A stretch of DNA of 64,000 nt. It comes from JAAELZ01 sp965223465. Lineage in GTDB: Bacteria > Pseudomonadota > Gammaproteobacteria > Arenicellales > Poriferihabitantaceae. The stretch spans positions 2,852,001-2,916,000 of the forward strand of contig OZ245025.1 in NCBI GenBank assembly GCA_965223465.1, given 5' to 3'. Of this stretch, positions 17,220-26,558 are shown piece by piece (the stretch's first letter is position 1; each line of letters begins with the position of its first letter). The position numbers and the translations under genes were made by a program. The notes under the pieces are model-generated. The model saw nothing but the letters and a program-made list of their open reading frames with translations. It ran no database searches and was not told the DNA's origin.

Positions 17220-18598
17220 TGCCAGATTTGGACCAGCACGATGGCCGCTCTGCAGGGGTCTTGTTGCATCCCACCTCATTACCTTCGGGCAAAATAGACA
17301 TAGACGCAGATCGCTGGCTAGCCTGGTTACAGCAGGCGGGATTCTCGGTATGGCAGATGCTGCCACTGGGCGTGCCATACAAGGGATTGTCACCCTACCA
17401 GTGTCAATCCGCGTTCGCACTCAACCCGGATTTGCTATCGTATATCCCTGAACTAGCAGAGCCCCTTGCGGGAGTAGCAAACTCTGAAGCTGCATTTCAG
17501 GCGTTCATACAGAAACATCGTGCTTGGTTAGATGATTATTCATTGTTTGTCGTGCTCAACCGGCTGCACGCTGAAGTGGGTTGGGTAAACTGGCCGGACA
17601 AATATAAGTATCGTGACCCGACTGCGTTGGCCCAAATACGCGAGCTGTATGCAGATGAGTTGGCTGCCATTTGCTGGCAGCAGTTTTATTTGCATCATTA
17701 CTGGACTACATTGCGGGCAAAAGCGCATCAATTTGATATCCGCTTATTCGGTGATTTACCGATTTTTGTCGCTTATGAAAGTGCCGACGTATGGGCACAC
17801 CCAGAAATGTTTTTATTGGACGAACGCTTAAACCCGACGGTGATCACCGGTGTTCCGCCGGATTATTTTTCTGAAACCGGGCAGCGCTGGAATAATCCAC
17901 ATTACAATTGGGATACCATGCAATCCGACGGATATACGTGGTGGCTGACCCGCTTTGCCTATCTTGCTGAGTTTTTTGACATGCTGCGGATAGACCATTT
18001 TCGCGGCTTGGTGTCGGTTTGGCAAATCCAGCCAGAATGCGACACCGCGGTGGATGGTCAATGGGTGGATACCCCTGGGCATAAGCTTATGCTGCAAATT
18101 AATCGGATGCCATGGCAACTGGATATCGTGGCAGAGGATCTGGGGGTGATTACCGACGATGTGGAGCGGTTGCGCAAGGAATTTAATTTACCCGGCATGT
18201 CTGTGCTGCAATTTGCCTTTCATGGTGGCGATGATAACCCGCATCACCCGGATAATATTACGTGTGATCGCATCGTCTATACGGGTACGCATGACAATGA
18301 CACGCTGTTGGGTTGGTATCAAAACCTTACGCACGACGAACGGGCGCATCTGCATCAGTCGTTGGGGAGTAATAGTCAAACGACGTCAATCGATCGGCTC
18401 AAACAAATAGCGCTGGATTCACCGGCTGATCTGGCGATTTTCCCGCTACAGGACTTGCTTAACTTGGATAGCCGTGCGCGTATGAATATTCCCGGTACGA
18501 TTGACGATAATTGGCGCTGGCAGTTTGATTGGAGCGTGTTGACATCTGATCTGGCTGGACAATGGCATAAGAATCTGGAAATGTCGGGCCGGCTATGA
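17219..18598 (+). CDS. malQ: 4-alpha-glucanotransferase (amylomaltase, GH77)
   Basis: Transfers maltodextrin segments between glucans. The 459 residues hold the GH77 catalytic set: Asp259 (RIDHFRG), Glu306 (VAEDLG) and Asp359 (THDND), with FGDLPIFVA and GVPPDYFSETGQRWNNP as family markers. It is a compact form without the long N-terminal extension of the enterobacterial enzyme. It begins with GTG in a TAGTG overlap with the GH57 gene and ends in an ATGA overlap with glgB, so all three are translationally coupled. Confidence 0.94.
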   Translation: MPDLDQHDGRSAGVLLHPTSLPSGKIDIDADRWLAWLQQAGFSVWQMLPLGVPYKGLSPYQCQSAFALNPDLLSYIPELAEPLAGVANSEAAFQAFIQKHRAWLDDYSLFVVLNRLHAEVGWVNWPDKYKYRDPTALAQIRELYADELAAICWQQFYLHHYWTTLRAKAHQFDIRLFGDLPIFVAYESADVWAHPEMFLLDERLNPTVITGVPPDYFSETGQRWNNPHYNWDTMQSDGYTWWLTRFAYLAEFFDMLRIDHFRGLVSVWQIQPECDTAVDGQWVDTPGHKLMLQINRMPWQLDIVAEDLGVITDDVERLRKEFNLPGMSVLQFAFHGGDDNPHHPDNITCDRIVYTGTHDNDTLLGWYQNLTHDERAHLHQSLGSNSQTTSIDRLKQIALDSPADLAIFPLQDLLNLDSRARMNIPGTIDDNWRWQFDWSVLTSDLAGQWHKNLEMSGRL

Positions 18599-20769
18599 AA
18601 GAACTTATAACACGTGTCGCGCAAGGGCGGTACCATGATCCGTTTGCGGTACTGGGTTTTCATCACGAAGGTGCGCGTTCAATTATTCGCGACTGTCTTC
18701 CCGGTGCGCTAAAAGCAAGGGTGGTTGAGTTTGGTCAGATGCATCGTATTGCGAATACGGATATTTGGGAGCTGGAGATTGATCACGGAATTCGGGAGCG
18801 GCCGGATTATCGTATTTCTTGGCAGGATGCAGCGGGCAATACCTACGAGAACCGTTCACCCTACGCCTATGATCCAATGCTAAGTGACGACGATTTACAT
18901 TTATTCAATGAAGGTAAGCACTTATACGCCTATCGCTTTTTAGGGGCGCATTTGATGCAATATGGTGATACCGAGGGATGCCAGTTCGCGGTGTGGGCAC
19001 CGAATGTTAAGCGCGTGAGCGTGATAGGCGAGTTTAATCAATGGCACGGTCTGGCGCATCAAATGCGTAACCGAGGAAGTTCGGGGGTATGGGAGATTTT
19101 TATTCCCAGTCTACGCGAATTTGCCAGCTATAAATTCGAGATTCTTACCGAGCAGGGCAATATTCTACATAAGTCAGACCCTTATGCTCGTGCGACCGCA
19201 CTGCGTCCGGAGACAGTATCGCTGATACCAGCACCGCAAAACCATGTTTGGCAAGATACAAAATGGATGACTGCGCGCCAGACACGTGATTGGCGACACA
19301 CGCCGATGTCGATTTATGAAGTTCATCTCGGTTCCTGGCGGCGGGATGAGCAAGGCCATTTTTTAAGCTATCGAGATTTTGTCGATCAACTCATTCCGCA
19401 CATTAAATATCTGGGATTTACGCATATTGAATTGCTGCCGATAGCGGAGCATCCACTAGATGAATCCTGGGGTTATCAGGTCACCAACTATTTTGCGCCC
19501 ACCTCGCGTTTTGGCTCTGCTGACGAGTTGCGCGATTTCATTGATCAATGCCATCAAGCGGATATCGGGGTTTTGCTCGACTGGGTGCCAGCACACTTTC
19601 CCAAGGATGCGCATGCCTTGGCACGTTTCAACGGGCAGCCATTGTACGAATATACCGATCCGAATAAAGGCGAACACCGAGATTGGGGGACCTTGATATT
19701 CGACTATGGGCGGCATGAAGTGGTTAGTTTTTTAATCTCAAATGCGATTTATTGGCTCGAAGAATTTCATTTCGACGGTTTGCGCGTGGATGCGGTCGCG
19801 TCCATGCTGTATCTTGATTATTCACGTGAAGATGGTCAATGGACGCCGAACGAGTTTGGTGGACGAGAGAATATCGAGGCCATCGAGTTTTTCAAATATT
19901 TCAACGCAGTGGTCCATCAGCGCTTCCCCGGCGCGGTGACCATGGCCGAAGAATCGACGGCCTGGCCAATGGTTTCGCGTCCAACCTCGATCGGGGGTTT
20001 GGGCTTTTCGATGAAATGGAATATGGGTTGGATGCATGATACATTAAATTATCTGTCGGAAGATCCGGTGAACCGAAAATATCATCATGATCGGCTAACC
20101 TTCAGTCAGCTCTACGCTTATAGTGAGAACTTTATTCTGCCCCTTTCGCACGACGAAGTGGTGCATTTAAAGGGTAGTCTGATTGCCAAAATGCCGGGCG
20201 ACGAATGGCAGGCGTTTGCCAATTTACGCTTGTTACTCGCCTATCAATTTCTGCATCCGGGTAAAAAATTATTGTTTATGGGTGCCGAAATGGCGCAGGC
20301 AAGCGAATGGAATGAAGGTGCTGCTTTAAGCTGGGAATTAAATGATGTTACGCCCAACAACGGTATTGGCCGTTTGATACAAGATCTCAACCGCCTTTAT
20401 CGTCACAGCCCAGCACTATATCAAAACGAGTTTGATGAAAATGGATTCAGCTGGATTGATTGCGAAGACCAGCAACAATCAGTACTGAGTTTTTATCGGC
20501 AAGCCGCGGGCGGCGATTTATCAGACACAGACTCACTCATTTGTACGTTTAATTTCACGCCCATACCTAGAACCGAATACTGGATAGGATTGCACGCGGC
20601 AGGTGCTTACGAGGTCGTGCTCAATACCGATTCAGAATATTACGCGGGCTCGAACGCAGGTAATAGCTGGAAGCTGGAAAGTGAACCGGTTGCATGGCAT
20701 GGTTTTGCACAATCCGTAGCGGTCACTTTGCCCCCATTGGCTGCTTTGGTGCTAAAAAAAGTTGCCTGA
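18595..20769 (+). CDS. glgB: 1,4-alpha-glucan branching enzyme (GH13)
   Basis: Creates alpha-1,6 branches in glycogen. The 724-residue product has the full long-form layout: an N-terminal beta-sandwich, a CBM48 domain (about 105-210), a GH13 barrel and a C-terminal sheet domain. Catalytic residues are Asp399 (LRVDAVASM), Glu452 (MAEEST) and Asp520 (LSHDEVVH), each exactly six below the E. coli numbers. Starts within the malQ stop (ATGA). Followed by glgA after 158 bases. Confidence 0.97.
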   Translation: MKELITRVAQGRYHDPFAVLGFHHEGARSIIRDCLPGALKARVVEFGQMHRIANTDIWELEIDHGIRERPDYRISWQDAAGNTYENRSPYAYDPMLSDDDLHLFNEGKHLYAYRFLGAHLMQYGDTEGCQFAVWAPNVKRVSVIGEFNQWHGLAHQMRNRGSSGVWEIFIPSLREFASYKFEILTEQGNILHKSDPYARATALRPETVSLIPAPQNHVWQDTKWMTARQTRDWRHTPMSIYEVHLGSWRRDEQGHFLSYRDFVDQLIPHIKYLGFTHIELLPIAEHPLDESWGYQVTNYFAPTSRFGSADELRDFIDQCHQADIGVLLDWVPAHFPKDAHALARFNGQPLYEYTDPNKGEHRDWGTLIFDYGRHEVVSFLISNAIYWLEEFHFDGLRVDAVASMLYLDYSREDGQWTPNEFGGRENIEAIEFFKYFNAVVHQRFPGAVTMAEESTAWPMVSRPTSIGGLGFSMKWNMGWMHDTLNYLSEDPVNRKYHHDRLTFSQLYAYSENFILPLSHDEVVHLKGSLIAKMPGDEWQAFANLRLLLAYQFLHPGKKLLFMGAEMAQASEWNEGAALSWELNDVTPNNGIGRLIQDLNRLYRHSPALYQNEFDENGFSWIDCEDQQQSVLSFYRQAAGGDLSDTDSLICTFNFTPIPRTEYWIGLHAAGAYEVVLNTDSEYYAGSNAGNSWKLESEPVAWHGFAQSVAVTLPPLAALVLKKVA

Positions 20770-20927
20770 ACCTGGCATCAATGCGTAGCCAGCAATCGCA
20801 TGTCTCAGTACAATCGCGACAGGAAAACCAGAAAATAAAATTGAGCAGCGATGCTACACACCATGATAGGTCTGGCTGGATTTAGCGAGCCACAACACCT
20901 TGGCTATCTGCCGCGTACCCATTACCT

Positions 20928-22388
20928 ATGAAAGTTCTATTTGCCAGCAGTGAGGTTTTTCCGCTCGTTAAAACGGGTGGGCTGGCTGATGTGGCCTACG
21001 CGTTGCCGCGTGCGCTGGCGAAACAAGGCGCCGATGTACGCATAGTGATGCCTGCTTATCGCGAGGTGCTTTCCAACATTGAACGTTTTCGGGTGATTGG
21101 CTGGTGCCATCTGCCAGGCGACAATCGTACTCAAACCGTGCGTATTTTGGACGCGGGCAGCGATGTGTTAGGTGTGCCCCTAATTTTAATCGATGCACCC
21201 GATTTGTTTGATCGCGTGGGAGGAGGGCCATATCAAAGACAGGATGGAAGTAATTGGCCGGATAACGCGGAACGTTTTTCGGTGTTCAGCCGCGCGGTAG
21301 CTGAACTTGCCTGTGGGCGTGTCGACGGGCGTTGGCTACCCGATACGGTGCATTGTAACGATTGGCAATCCGGCCTGGTCTGCGCTTTCTTGTCGCTGGA
21401 AATGGATGTGCCAAAAAGCGTGTTTACCATTCATAATCTTGCTTATGGTGGGCATTTTGGCCATGATGATTTTATCCGGCTGAATATGCCTGGCCAATGG
21501 TGGGGAGCGCACGGGGTTGAGTTTTATCACAATTTTTCCATGCTCAAGGCGGGTATCGTCTTTTCTGATGTGTTGACCACGGTCAGTCCCAATTACGCGC
21601 ACGAGATCACCACGCCTGCTTTTGGTTGTGGCTATGACGGCTTGTTGACAGAAAATGCGGATAAGCTGATCGGAATATTAAATGGCATTGATGAAGATAT
21701 CTGGAACCCACAAATCGATACGCTTATCGCCAAACAATATAGCAGGCGTAATTTTGTCAGCGGTAAAAAGGCGAACAAGATAGCGTTACTAGAGCAGTTT
21801 GGCCTGGATGCAAAACCTGCCTCGCTCAAACGCCCATTGTTAGGGTTTGTTGGCCGGTTGGCGGATCAAAAAGGGGTCGACCTGATCCTCGCAGCCTTGC
21901 CGAAATTGATTGACAACACGGAAGCTAATTTCGTGTTTGTGGGTTCTGGCCAGGCAAGTTTGCAGGAGGCGTTAACAGCACTGGCTGAAAAACACCCCAA
22001 GCGTATTGGTATTTACCTTGGTTACTCCGAATCAGCAGCACATGCGATTGAAGCGGGCTGTGATTTATTCCTGATGCCATCGCGGTTTGAACCTTGTGGC
22101 CTCAATCAACTTTACAGTTTGGCCTATGGCACTTTGCCGGTGGTGCATAAAGTCGGTGGGCTGGCTGATACCGTGGTACATACCACGAATAAAACGCTTG
22201 AAAATAAAACCGCAACAGGGTTTGTGTTTTCGCAACTTACCCTGGATGCGTTTTATGCCTGTATCTTACAGGCGCTTGAGATTTATCAATCCCCGACTAT
22301 CTGGAGACAAATTGTTCGTCAGGCCATGCAACAGGATTTTAGCTGGGACAAGAGCGCTGGGCGTTATCTCGATATCTATAAAAAATAA
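20928..22388 (+). CDS. glgA: Glycogen synthase (ADP-glucose, GT5)
   Basis: Elongates alpha-1,4-glucan from ADP-glucose. The 486 residues match the family length. Visible are the N-terminal ADP-glucose motif KTGGLADVAYALP (residues 15-27), the second-domain GFVGRLADQKGVDLI, and the C-terminal catalytic segment SRFEPCGLNQLYSLAYG. The start is the only sensible ATG. glgP follows after 13 bases, pairing synthesis with breakdown in one unit. Confidence 0.97.
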   Translation: MKVLFASSEVFPLVKTGGLADVAYALPRALAKQGADVRIVMPAYREVLSNIERFRVIGWCHLPGDNRTQTVRILDAGSDVLGVPLILIDAPDLFDRVGGGPYQRQDGSNWPDNAERFSVFSRAVAELACGRVDGRWLPDTVHCNDWQSGLVCAFLSLEMDVPKSVFTIHNLAYGGHFGHDDFIRLNMPGQWWGAHGVEFYHNFSMLKAGIVFSDVLTTVSPNYAHEITTPAFGCGYDGLLTENADKLIGILNGIDEDIWNPQIDTLIAKQYSRRNFVSGKKANKIALLEQFGLDAKPASLKRPLLGFVGRLADQKGVDLILAALPKLIDNTEANFVFVGSGQASLQEALTALAEKHPKRIGIYLGYSESAAHAIEAGCDLFLMPSRFEPCGLNQLYSLAYGTLPVVHKVGGLADTVVHTTNKTLENKTATGFVFSQLTLDAFYACILQALEIYQSPTIWRQIVRQAMQQDFSWDKSAGRYLDIYKK

Positions 22389-22401
22389 ATTTCTGGTTTT
22401 A

Positions 22402-24891
22402 ATGATTAACAGTATTCCACCGAAACAGCCGCACGAAATTCCCACCTTTGATGCACCAGCGTCTAGCAGCCAGGCCATTGCTGAGGACTTTGAACGCTAT
22501 TTGACCCACACGCTCGGGCGCTATATAGGTAGCGCGGATCGATATTTGTATGAAGCTTTATCGTACGCGATTCGTGATCGCGTAAATGCGCATTGGCATC
22601 GGAGCTGGAATCGATATCGACAACCGCGAACGCGTAAGGCGTATTATTTGTCGCTGGAGTTCTTGATTGGCCGCTCATTGGGTAATCATCTGCTCAATCT
22701 GGATATACTTGAGCAAACTGATGAGGCCATGCAACGATTCGCCATGGCGCTTGAAACAGTGATGGACCAGGAACCCGATGCCGGTTTGGGTAACGGCGGG
22801 CTGGGGCGTCTGGCAGCTTGTTTTATGGATAGTTGCGCAACGCTGGGTTTGCCGGTGATCGGCTATGGCTTGCGTTATGAATACGGTATGTTTTTCCAAA
22901 AAATTATTGATGGTCAGCAAATAGAAGAGCCCGACCATTGGTTACGCAACCCTAATCCATGGGAGTTGGTGCGGCCGGAATATGTCCAAGCCGTGCGGTT
23001 TGGTGGGCATACCGAGAAATATCAGGACGCAGCAGGTGTAGAACGAGTCAACTGGCATGCAGATGAAGAAGTCATCGCCGTGCCCTACGACGTCCCGATT
23101 TCTGGATACGATAATCAAATTGTTAATACTTTGCGCCTGTGGAAAGCCACCACCACGGATGAGTTTAATCTACAGGAATTTAACGCTGGGAGTTATATCG
23201 AAGCGGTGATGACAAAAACCGAAGCCGAACATATTTCAATGGTGTTGTATCCGAACGATACCAGCGAAAACGGCAAAATACTGCGCTTAAAGCAGCAGTA
23301 TTTTCTTGCGTCTGCCAGCTTGCAGGACGTTTGTCGTATTTGGGAGCGAAATGAAAACAGCTACGAGGATTTTGCCGAGTTCAATGTGTTTCAAATGAAC
23401 GATACGCATCCGACCATCGCGGTGGCCGAACTGATGCGTATATTAGTTGATGATAAAGGACTGGCGTGGGATAAGGCCTGGGAAATTACCCAACAATGCA
23501 TGGCGTATACCAATCATACGCTGCTACCTGAAGCGTTGGAATGTTGGCAGGTATCCATGTTTGAGCAATTATTACCACGCTTGATGGAAATTATTTACCG
23601 GATAAATGCGGAGTTTCTGAAGCTTGTCGCTGCAAGGTGGCCGGATGATCCTGAGCGGCAGGGCCGCATGTCGATTATCGACGGTGACGATCATAAAATC
23701 GTTCGTATGGCGTATTTGGCGATTGTGGGCAGCCATTCGGTGAATGGGGTTGCTGAACTGCACTCTCAGCTTTTAAAAGAAAACCTGTTTCGTGATTTTT
23801 ATGAACTGTGGCCTGAGAAATTTAACAATAAGACCAATGGGGTGACACCAAGACGCTGGATGAAACGTGCCAATCCAAGCATGAGTCAGCTGATCAGCGA
23901 AAAAATTGGTGATCAATGGGTGCGCGATCTCAGCCAGATAAGCCAGCTCACCCAGTATGCAGACAAAGCTCATACCGATTTCCAGCAGCGCTGGTACGCG
24001 GTTAAACAAGCGAATAAACAACGTTTGGCCGCATTGGTTGAAAGAACCTGCGGGGTGCAATTTAACCCCAGCGCATTATTTGACGTACAGGTCAAACGCT
24101 TTCATGAATATAAACGCCAGCATCTCAATATTCTGCACGTTATTCATCTTTATAACCGCATCAAATCGGGTGACACGCGTGCCTGGGTGGATCGTTGTGT
24201 TTTGATCGGTGGCAAGGCCGCGCCGGGCTATATTCGTGCCAAGAGCATGATAAAGTTGATAAACAATGTCGCCGAGATGATTAATAATGATCCTGACGTG
24301 GGCGATTTGCTCAAGGTGGCTTTTTTCCCCAATTTCAACGTTTCGGCGATGGAAGTTATCGCGCCGGGCACTGATCTATCCGAGCAAATATCAACCGCAG
24401 GCAAAGAAGCATCCGGTACGGGCAATATGAAGTTTATGATGAATGGCGCCTTGACCATCGGCACCTTGGATGGCGCCAATATCGAAATTCGTGAGGCGGT
24501 CGGTGCAGATAATTTCTTTTTGTTTGGGATGAATGCGGCTGAAGTAGCGGCCAGGCGCAGTGACTACCAACCGCAGACGATTATTGATGCTGACCCAAGG
24601 TTACAGGAAGTCATGCAGCGCCTGGAAAGCGGTTTTTTTAACCCGGATGAACCCGGTATTTTCGATGATTTGATTAACTCGATGAAGGATTCGCACGATC
24701 CCTGGATAACCCTGGCAGATTTCGGCAGCTATGTAGAGGCGCAGGAACAGGCAGGCCAGGCCTACCTTGATCGTGATCGCTGGATTCGCATGAGCATACT
24801 CAATACCGCTGCCAGCGGGCGGTTCTCAACCGACCGAACCATAAGCCAATACAATCAGGATATCTGGAAGCTAACGCCCCATTCTGCTTGA
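22402..24891 (+). CDS. glgP: Glycogen/maltodextrin phosphorylase
   Basis: Releases glucose-1-phosphate from glucan ends. From the ATG at 22402 the product has 829 residues, the normal size. An open frame upstream lies inside glgA and is not part of the gene. The GT35 signature EASGTGNMKFMMNGALTIG is present with the pyridoxal-phosphate lysine at Lys677, and DAGLGNGGLGRLAACF lies in the N-terminal domain. It ends the glucan unit. No debranching gene (glgX) is seen, so the GH57 enzyme and MalQ may handle limit dextrins. Confidence 0.97.
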   Translation: MINSIPPKQPHEIPTFDAPASSSQAIAEDFERYLTHTLGRYIGSADRYLYEALSYAIRDRVNAHWHRSWNRYRQPRTRKAYYLSLEFLIGRSLGNHLLNLDILEQTDEAMQRFAMALETVMDQEPDAGLGNGGLGRLAACFMDSCATLGLPVIGYGLRYEYGMFFQKIIDGQQIEEPDHWLRNPNPWELVRPEYVQAVRFGGHTEKYQDAAGVERVNWHADEEVIAVPYDVPISGYDNQIVNTLRLWKATTTDEFNLQEFNAGSYIEAVMTKTEAEHISMVLYPNDTSENGKILRLKQQYFLASASLQDVCRIWERNENSYEDFAEFNVFQMNDTHPTIAVAELMRILVDDKGLAWDKAWEITQQCMAYTNHTLLPEALECWQVSMFEQLLPRLMEIIYRINAEFLKLVAARWPDDPERQGRMSIIDGDDHKIVRMAYLAIVGSHSVNGVAELHSQLLKENLFRDFYELWPEKFNNKTNGVTPRRWMKRANPSMSQLISEKIGDQWVRDLSQISQLTQYADKAHTDFQQRWYAVKQANKQRLAALVERTCGVQFNPSALFDVQVKRFHEYKRQHLNILHVIHLYNRIKSGDTRAWVDRCVLIGGKAAPGYIRAKSMIKLINNVAEMINNDPDVGDLLKVAFFPNFNVSAMEVIAPGTDLSEQISTAGKEASGTGNMKFMMNGALTIGTLDGANIEIREAVGADNFFLFGMNAAEVAARRSDYQPQTIIDADPRLQEVMQRLESGFFNPDEPGIFDDLINSMKDSHDPWITLADFGSYVEAQEQAGQAYLDRDRWIRMSILNTAASGRFSTDRTISQYNQDIWKLTPHSA

Positions 24892-25059
24892 TCAGCGTAG
24901 GTCGAAGCTTTTTTTCTGGATGTAGTTAGGCGCACAGGTTTTAACACGTAAACCTTTTCTCGCATCTGGTACGGTTTGCCATTGTTGGCGCATTTCTTGA
25001 CCAGGGGAGAACGTTACAAAAAAGTGATTTTTATGTAATTCGCGCGTGAAACCCTCCAA
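24892..25059 (-). CDS. Possible small polar protein or gene remnant downstream of glgP
   Basis: A 55-codon minus-strand frame starts at a TTG (25059) and ends flush against the glgP stop on the other strand. Its product is polar and protein-like in composition, including HFFVTFSPGQEMRQQW and a lone cysteine near the C-terminus, rather than the Leu/Ser/Arg-rich make-up of shadow frames. I do not recognise it. It may be the 3' remnant of a longer gene, since there is no ATG or clear ribosome binding site. The other bases up to 25185 hold only the leader of the next gene. Confidence 0.3.
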   Translation of the reverse strand: MEGFTRELHKNHFFVTFSPGQEMRQQWQTVPDARKGLRVKTCAPNYIQKKSFDLR

Positions 25060-25185
25060 GCGCAGTCAATTTAAAGTCTCACTGCTATCAGTAATCTGAA
25101 TGATTTGCCAATCTCGGCATCAGATTGCTGAAGTACGCATTCATCAATCATGATGCGGCCCTAATAATTTACCGGAGACTCTAAG

Positions 25186-25866
25186 ATGAAAATTATCAAC
25201 AAAAGAACTACCCTTGCATTTTTATCCGCTTTAACGCTTAGCGCGACCTCAAGCCTTGCCTATAGCACAAATAATAATGTGTATGAGGTAACCATCACCA
25301 ACCTTACTCGCGGCCAAGCGTTTACGCCTATCCTGGTGGCAAGCCACCGGAGGGGTGTAGAGCTGTTCGAACTAGGTGCACCAGCGAGTGATGAATTGAT
25401 TGCCATTGCAGAAGGGGGCGATATCGCTCCGATGACTGAACTGCTGAATAACAATAATCGGGTGGTAGACGTTGATCATTCCGAGGGGTTGCTTGAGCCG
25501 GGGCAGTCGGTTACGGTGAAGGTAGACGCGACGCACAACGCACGCAGAATCAGTCTGGCATCCATGATGCTCCCCACCAACGATGGCTTTATCGCATTAA
25601 ACAATGTGCAGGCGCCCAGGCATGGAAGAACCGTAAGCTATTTATCACCCGGTTACGATGCAGGGAGCGAGACCAATGACGAATCATGTATCAATATACC
25701 CGGTCCATACTGCGGTGGTGCACCAGCTTCACCAGCTGATCCGGGCGAAGGTTATGTACATATAAATGGTGGTATTCACGGTATAGCAGATTTAGACGCA
25801 GCGATGTTTGATTGGCGTAACCCGGTTGCGAAAATTACCATTCGCAGGGTGCGTAGCCATAATTAA
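25186..25866 (+). CDS. Spondin-N domain secreted protein
   Basis: A 226-residue exported protein. A Sec signal peptide of about 26 residues (basic start, hydrophobic core LAFLSALTLSATSSLA) precedes a spondin-N-like domain, recognised by VYEVTITNLTRGQAFTPILVASH and the later SLASMMLPTNDGFIALN. In animals this domain is found in extracellular matrix proteins. In bacteria it occurs as a stand-alone periplasmic or secreted protein of unknown role. A CxxxxxxxxC pair (CINIPGPYC) may form a disulphide. The ATG is preceded by CGGAGA. It appears to be a single-gene unit. Confidence 0.8.
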   Translation: MKIINKRTTLAFLSALTLSATSSLAYSTNNNVYEVTITNLTRGQAFTPILVASHRRGVELFELGAPASDELIAIAEGGDIAPMTELLNNNNRVVDVDHSEGLLEPGQSVTVKVDATHNARRISLASMMLPTNDGFIALNNVQAPRHGRTVSYLSPGYDAGSETNDESCINIPGPYCGGAPASPADPGEGYVHINGGIHGIADLDAAMFDWRNPVAKITIRRVRSHN

Positions 25867-26048
25867 GTGCGTGGATTGGGCTGTGACGACACCTCTTGGA
25901 TGTAATCTGAAACGCGTGTCGTCCCAGCTTGTTTCGTTTGAAGCGAGGCTCGCGCGCCCAGCCGGTTTCGCTTTACTTTTAATTTTGCCGCTTTTGGCCT
26001 GCAAAAAGCGTAGAATTCAATTTCTTAAAAAAATAATGGCTAACCACA

Positions 26049-26525
26049 ATGGCGCGTACGATCACCAAATTTGGATTACTGTTTATATTAGCAAGCCTAT
26101 TAGTTGCTTGTTCTACGCTGAGCGGTGTACCGCAAACGCCAAAGTTATCCGTTGCTAAGGTCGTACCAGTCAAACTTGGTCTGGCCAGTCAGGTGCTTAG
26201 GTTCACTCTGGATGCGAACAATCCCAATACCTTTGCTTTGCCGGTTGAGCGTATCAAGTTTAAGACACGTCTAAGTGGTATCGAGATGGGTGAGGGCGAT
26301 ACCACTGAGGCGGTGACTTTGGAGCCAAATGGGGTAACGCAGTTTAATATTGATGTAAAAACCGAATTATCAAAAGTTTTGAAAAATGTGGGTCAGGCGC
26401 TGATGACAGACGGACTGAATTTGGAGTATGAGCTGGACGGCGAGATGATATTTCAGGATACGGGTAGGTTTGCGGGTCAAAAATTGCCTTTCAAGCTGAG
26501 CGGAAATTTGATGGATAAGGGTTAA
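26049..26525 (+). CDS. LEA2/WHy-domain lipoprotein
   Basis: A 158-residue lipoprotein with a lipobox LVAC (cysteine about residue 21) and a LEA type-2 / WHy-like domain over about 32-155. This is seen in the alternating pattern around FTLDANNPNTFALPVERIKF and the C-terminal LPFKLSGNL. LEA2 proteins are linked to desiccation or stress tolerance in plants; bacterial lipoprotein versions are poorly studied. It is probably anchored in the outer membrane facing the periplasm. It is convergent with the MFS gene at 26559. Confidence 0.78.
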   Translation: MARTITKFGLLFILASLLVACSTLSGVPQTPKLSVAKVVPVKLGLASQVLRFTLDANNPNTFALPVERIKFKTRLSGIEMGEGDTTEAVTLEPNGVTQFNIDVKTELSKVLKNVGQALMTDGLNLEYELDGEMIFQDTGRFAGQKLPFKLSGNLMDKG

Positions 26526-26558
26526 ACCTGAAACTGGCGAGTTTTCCCAGGCATATGT

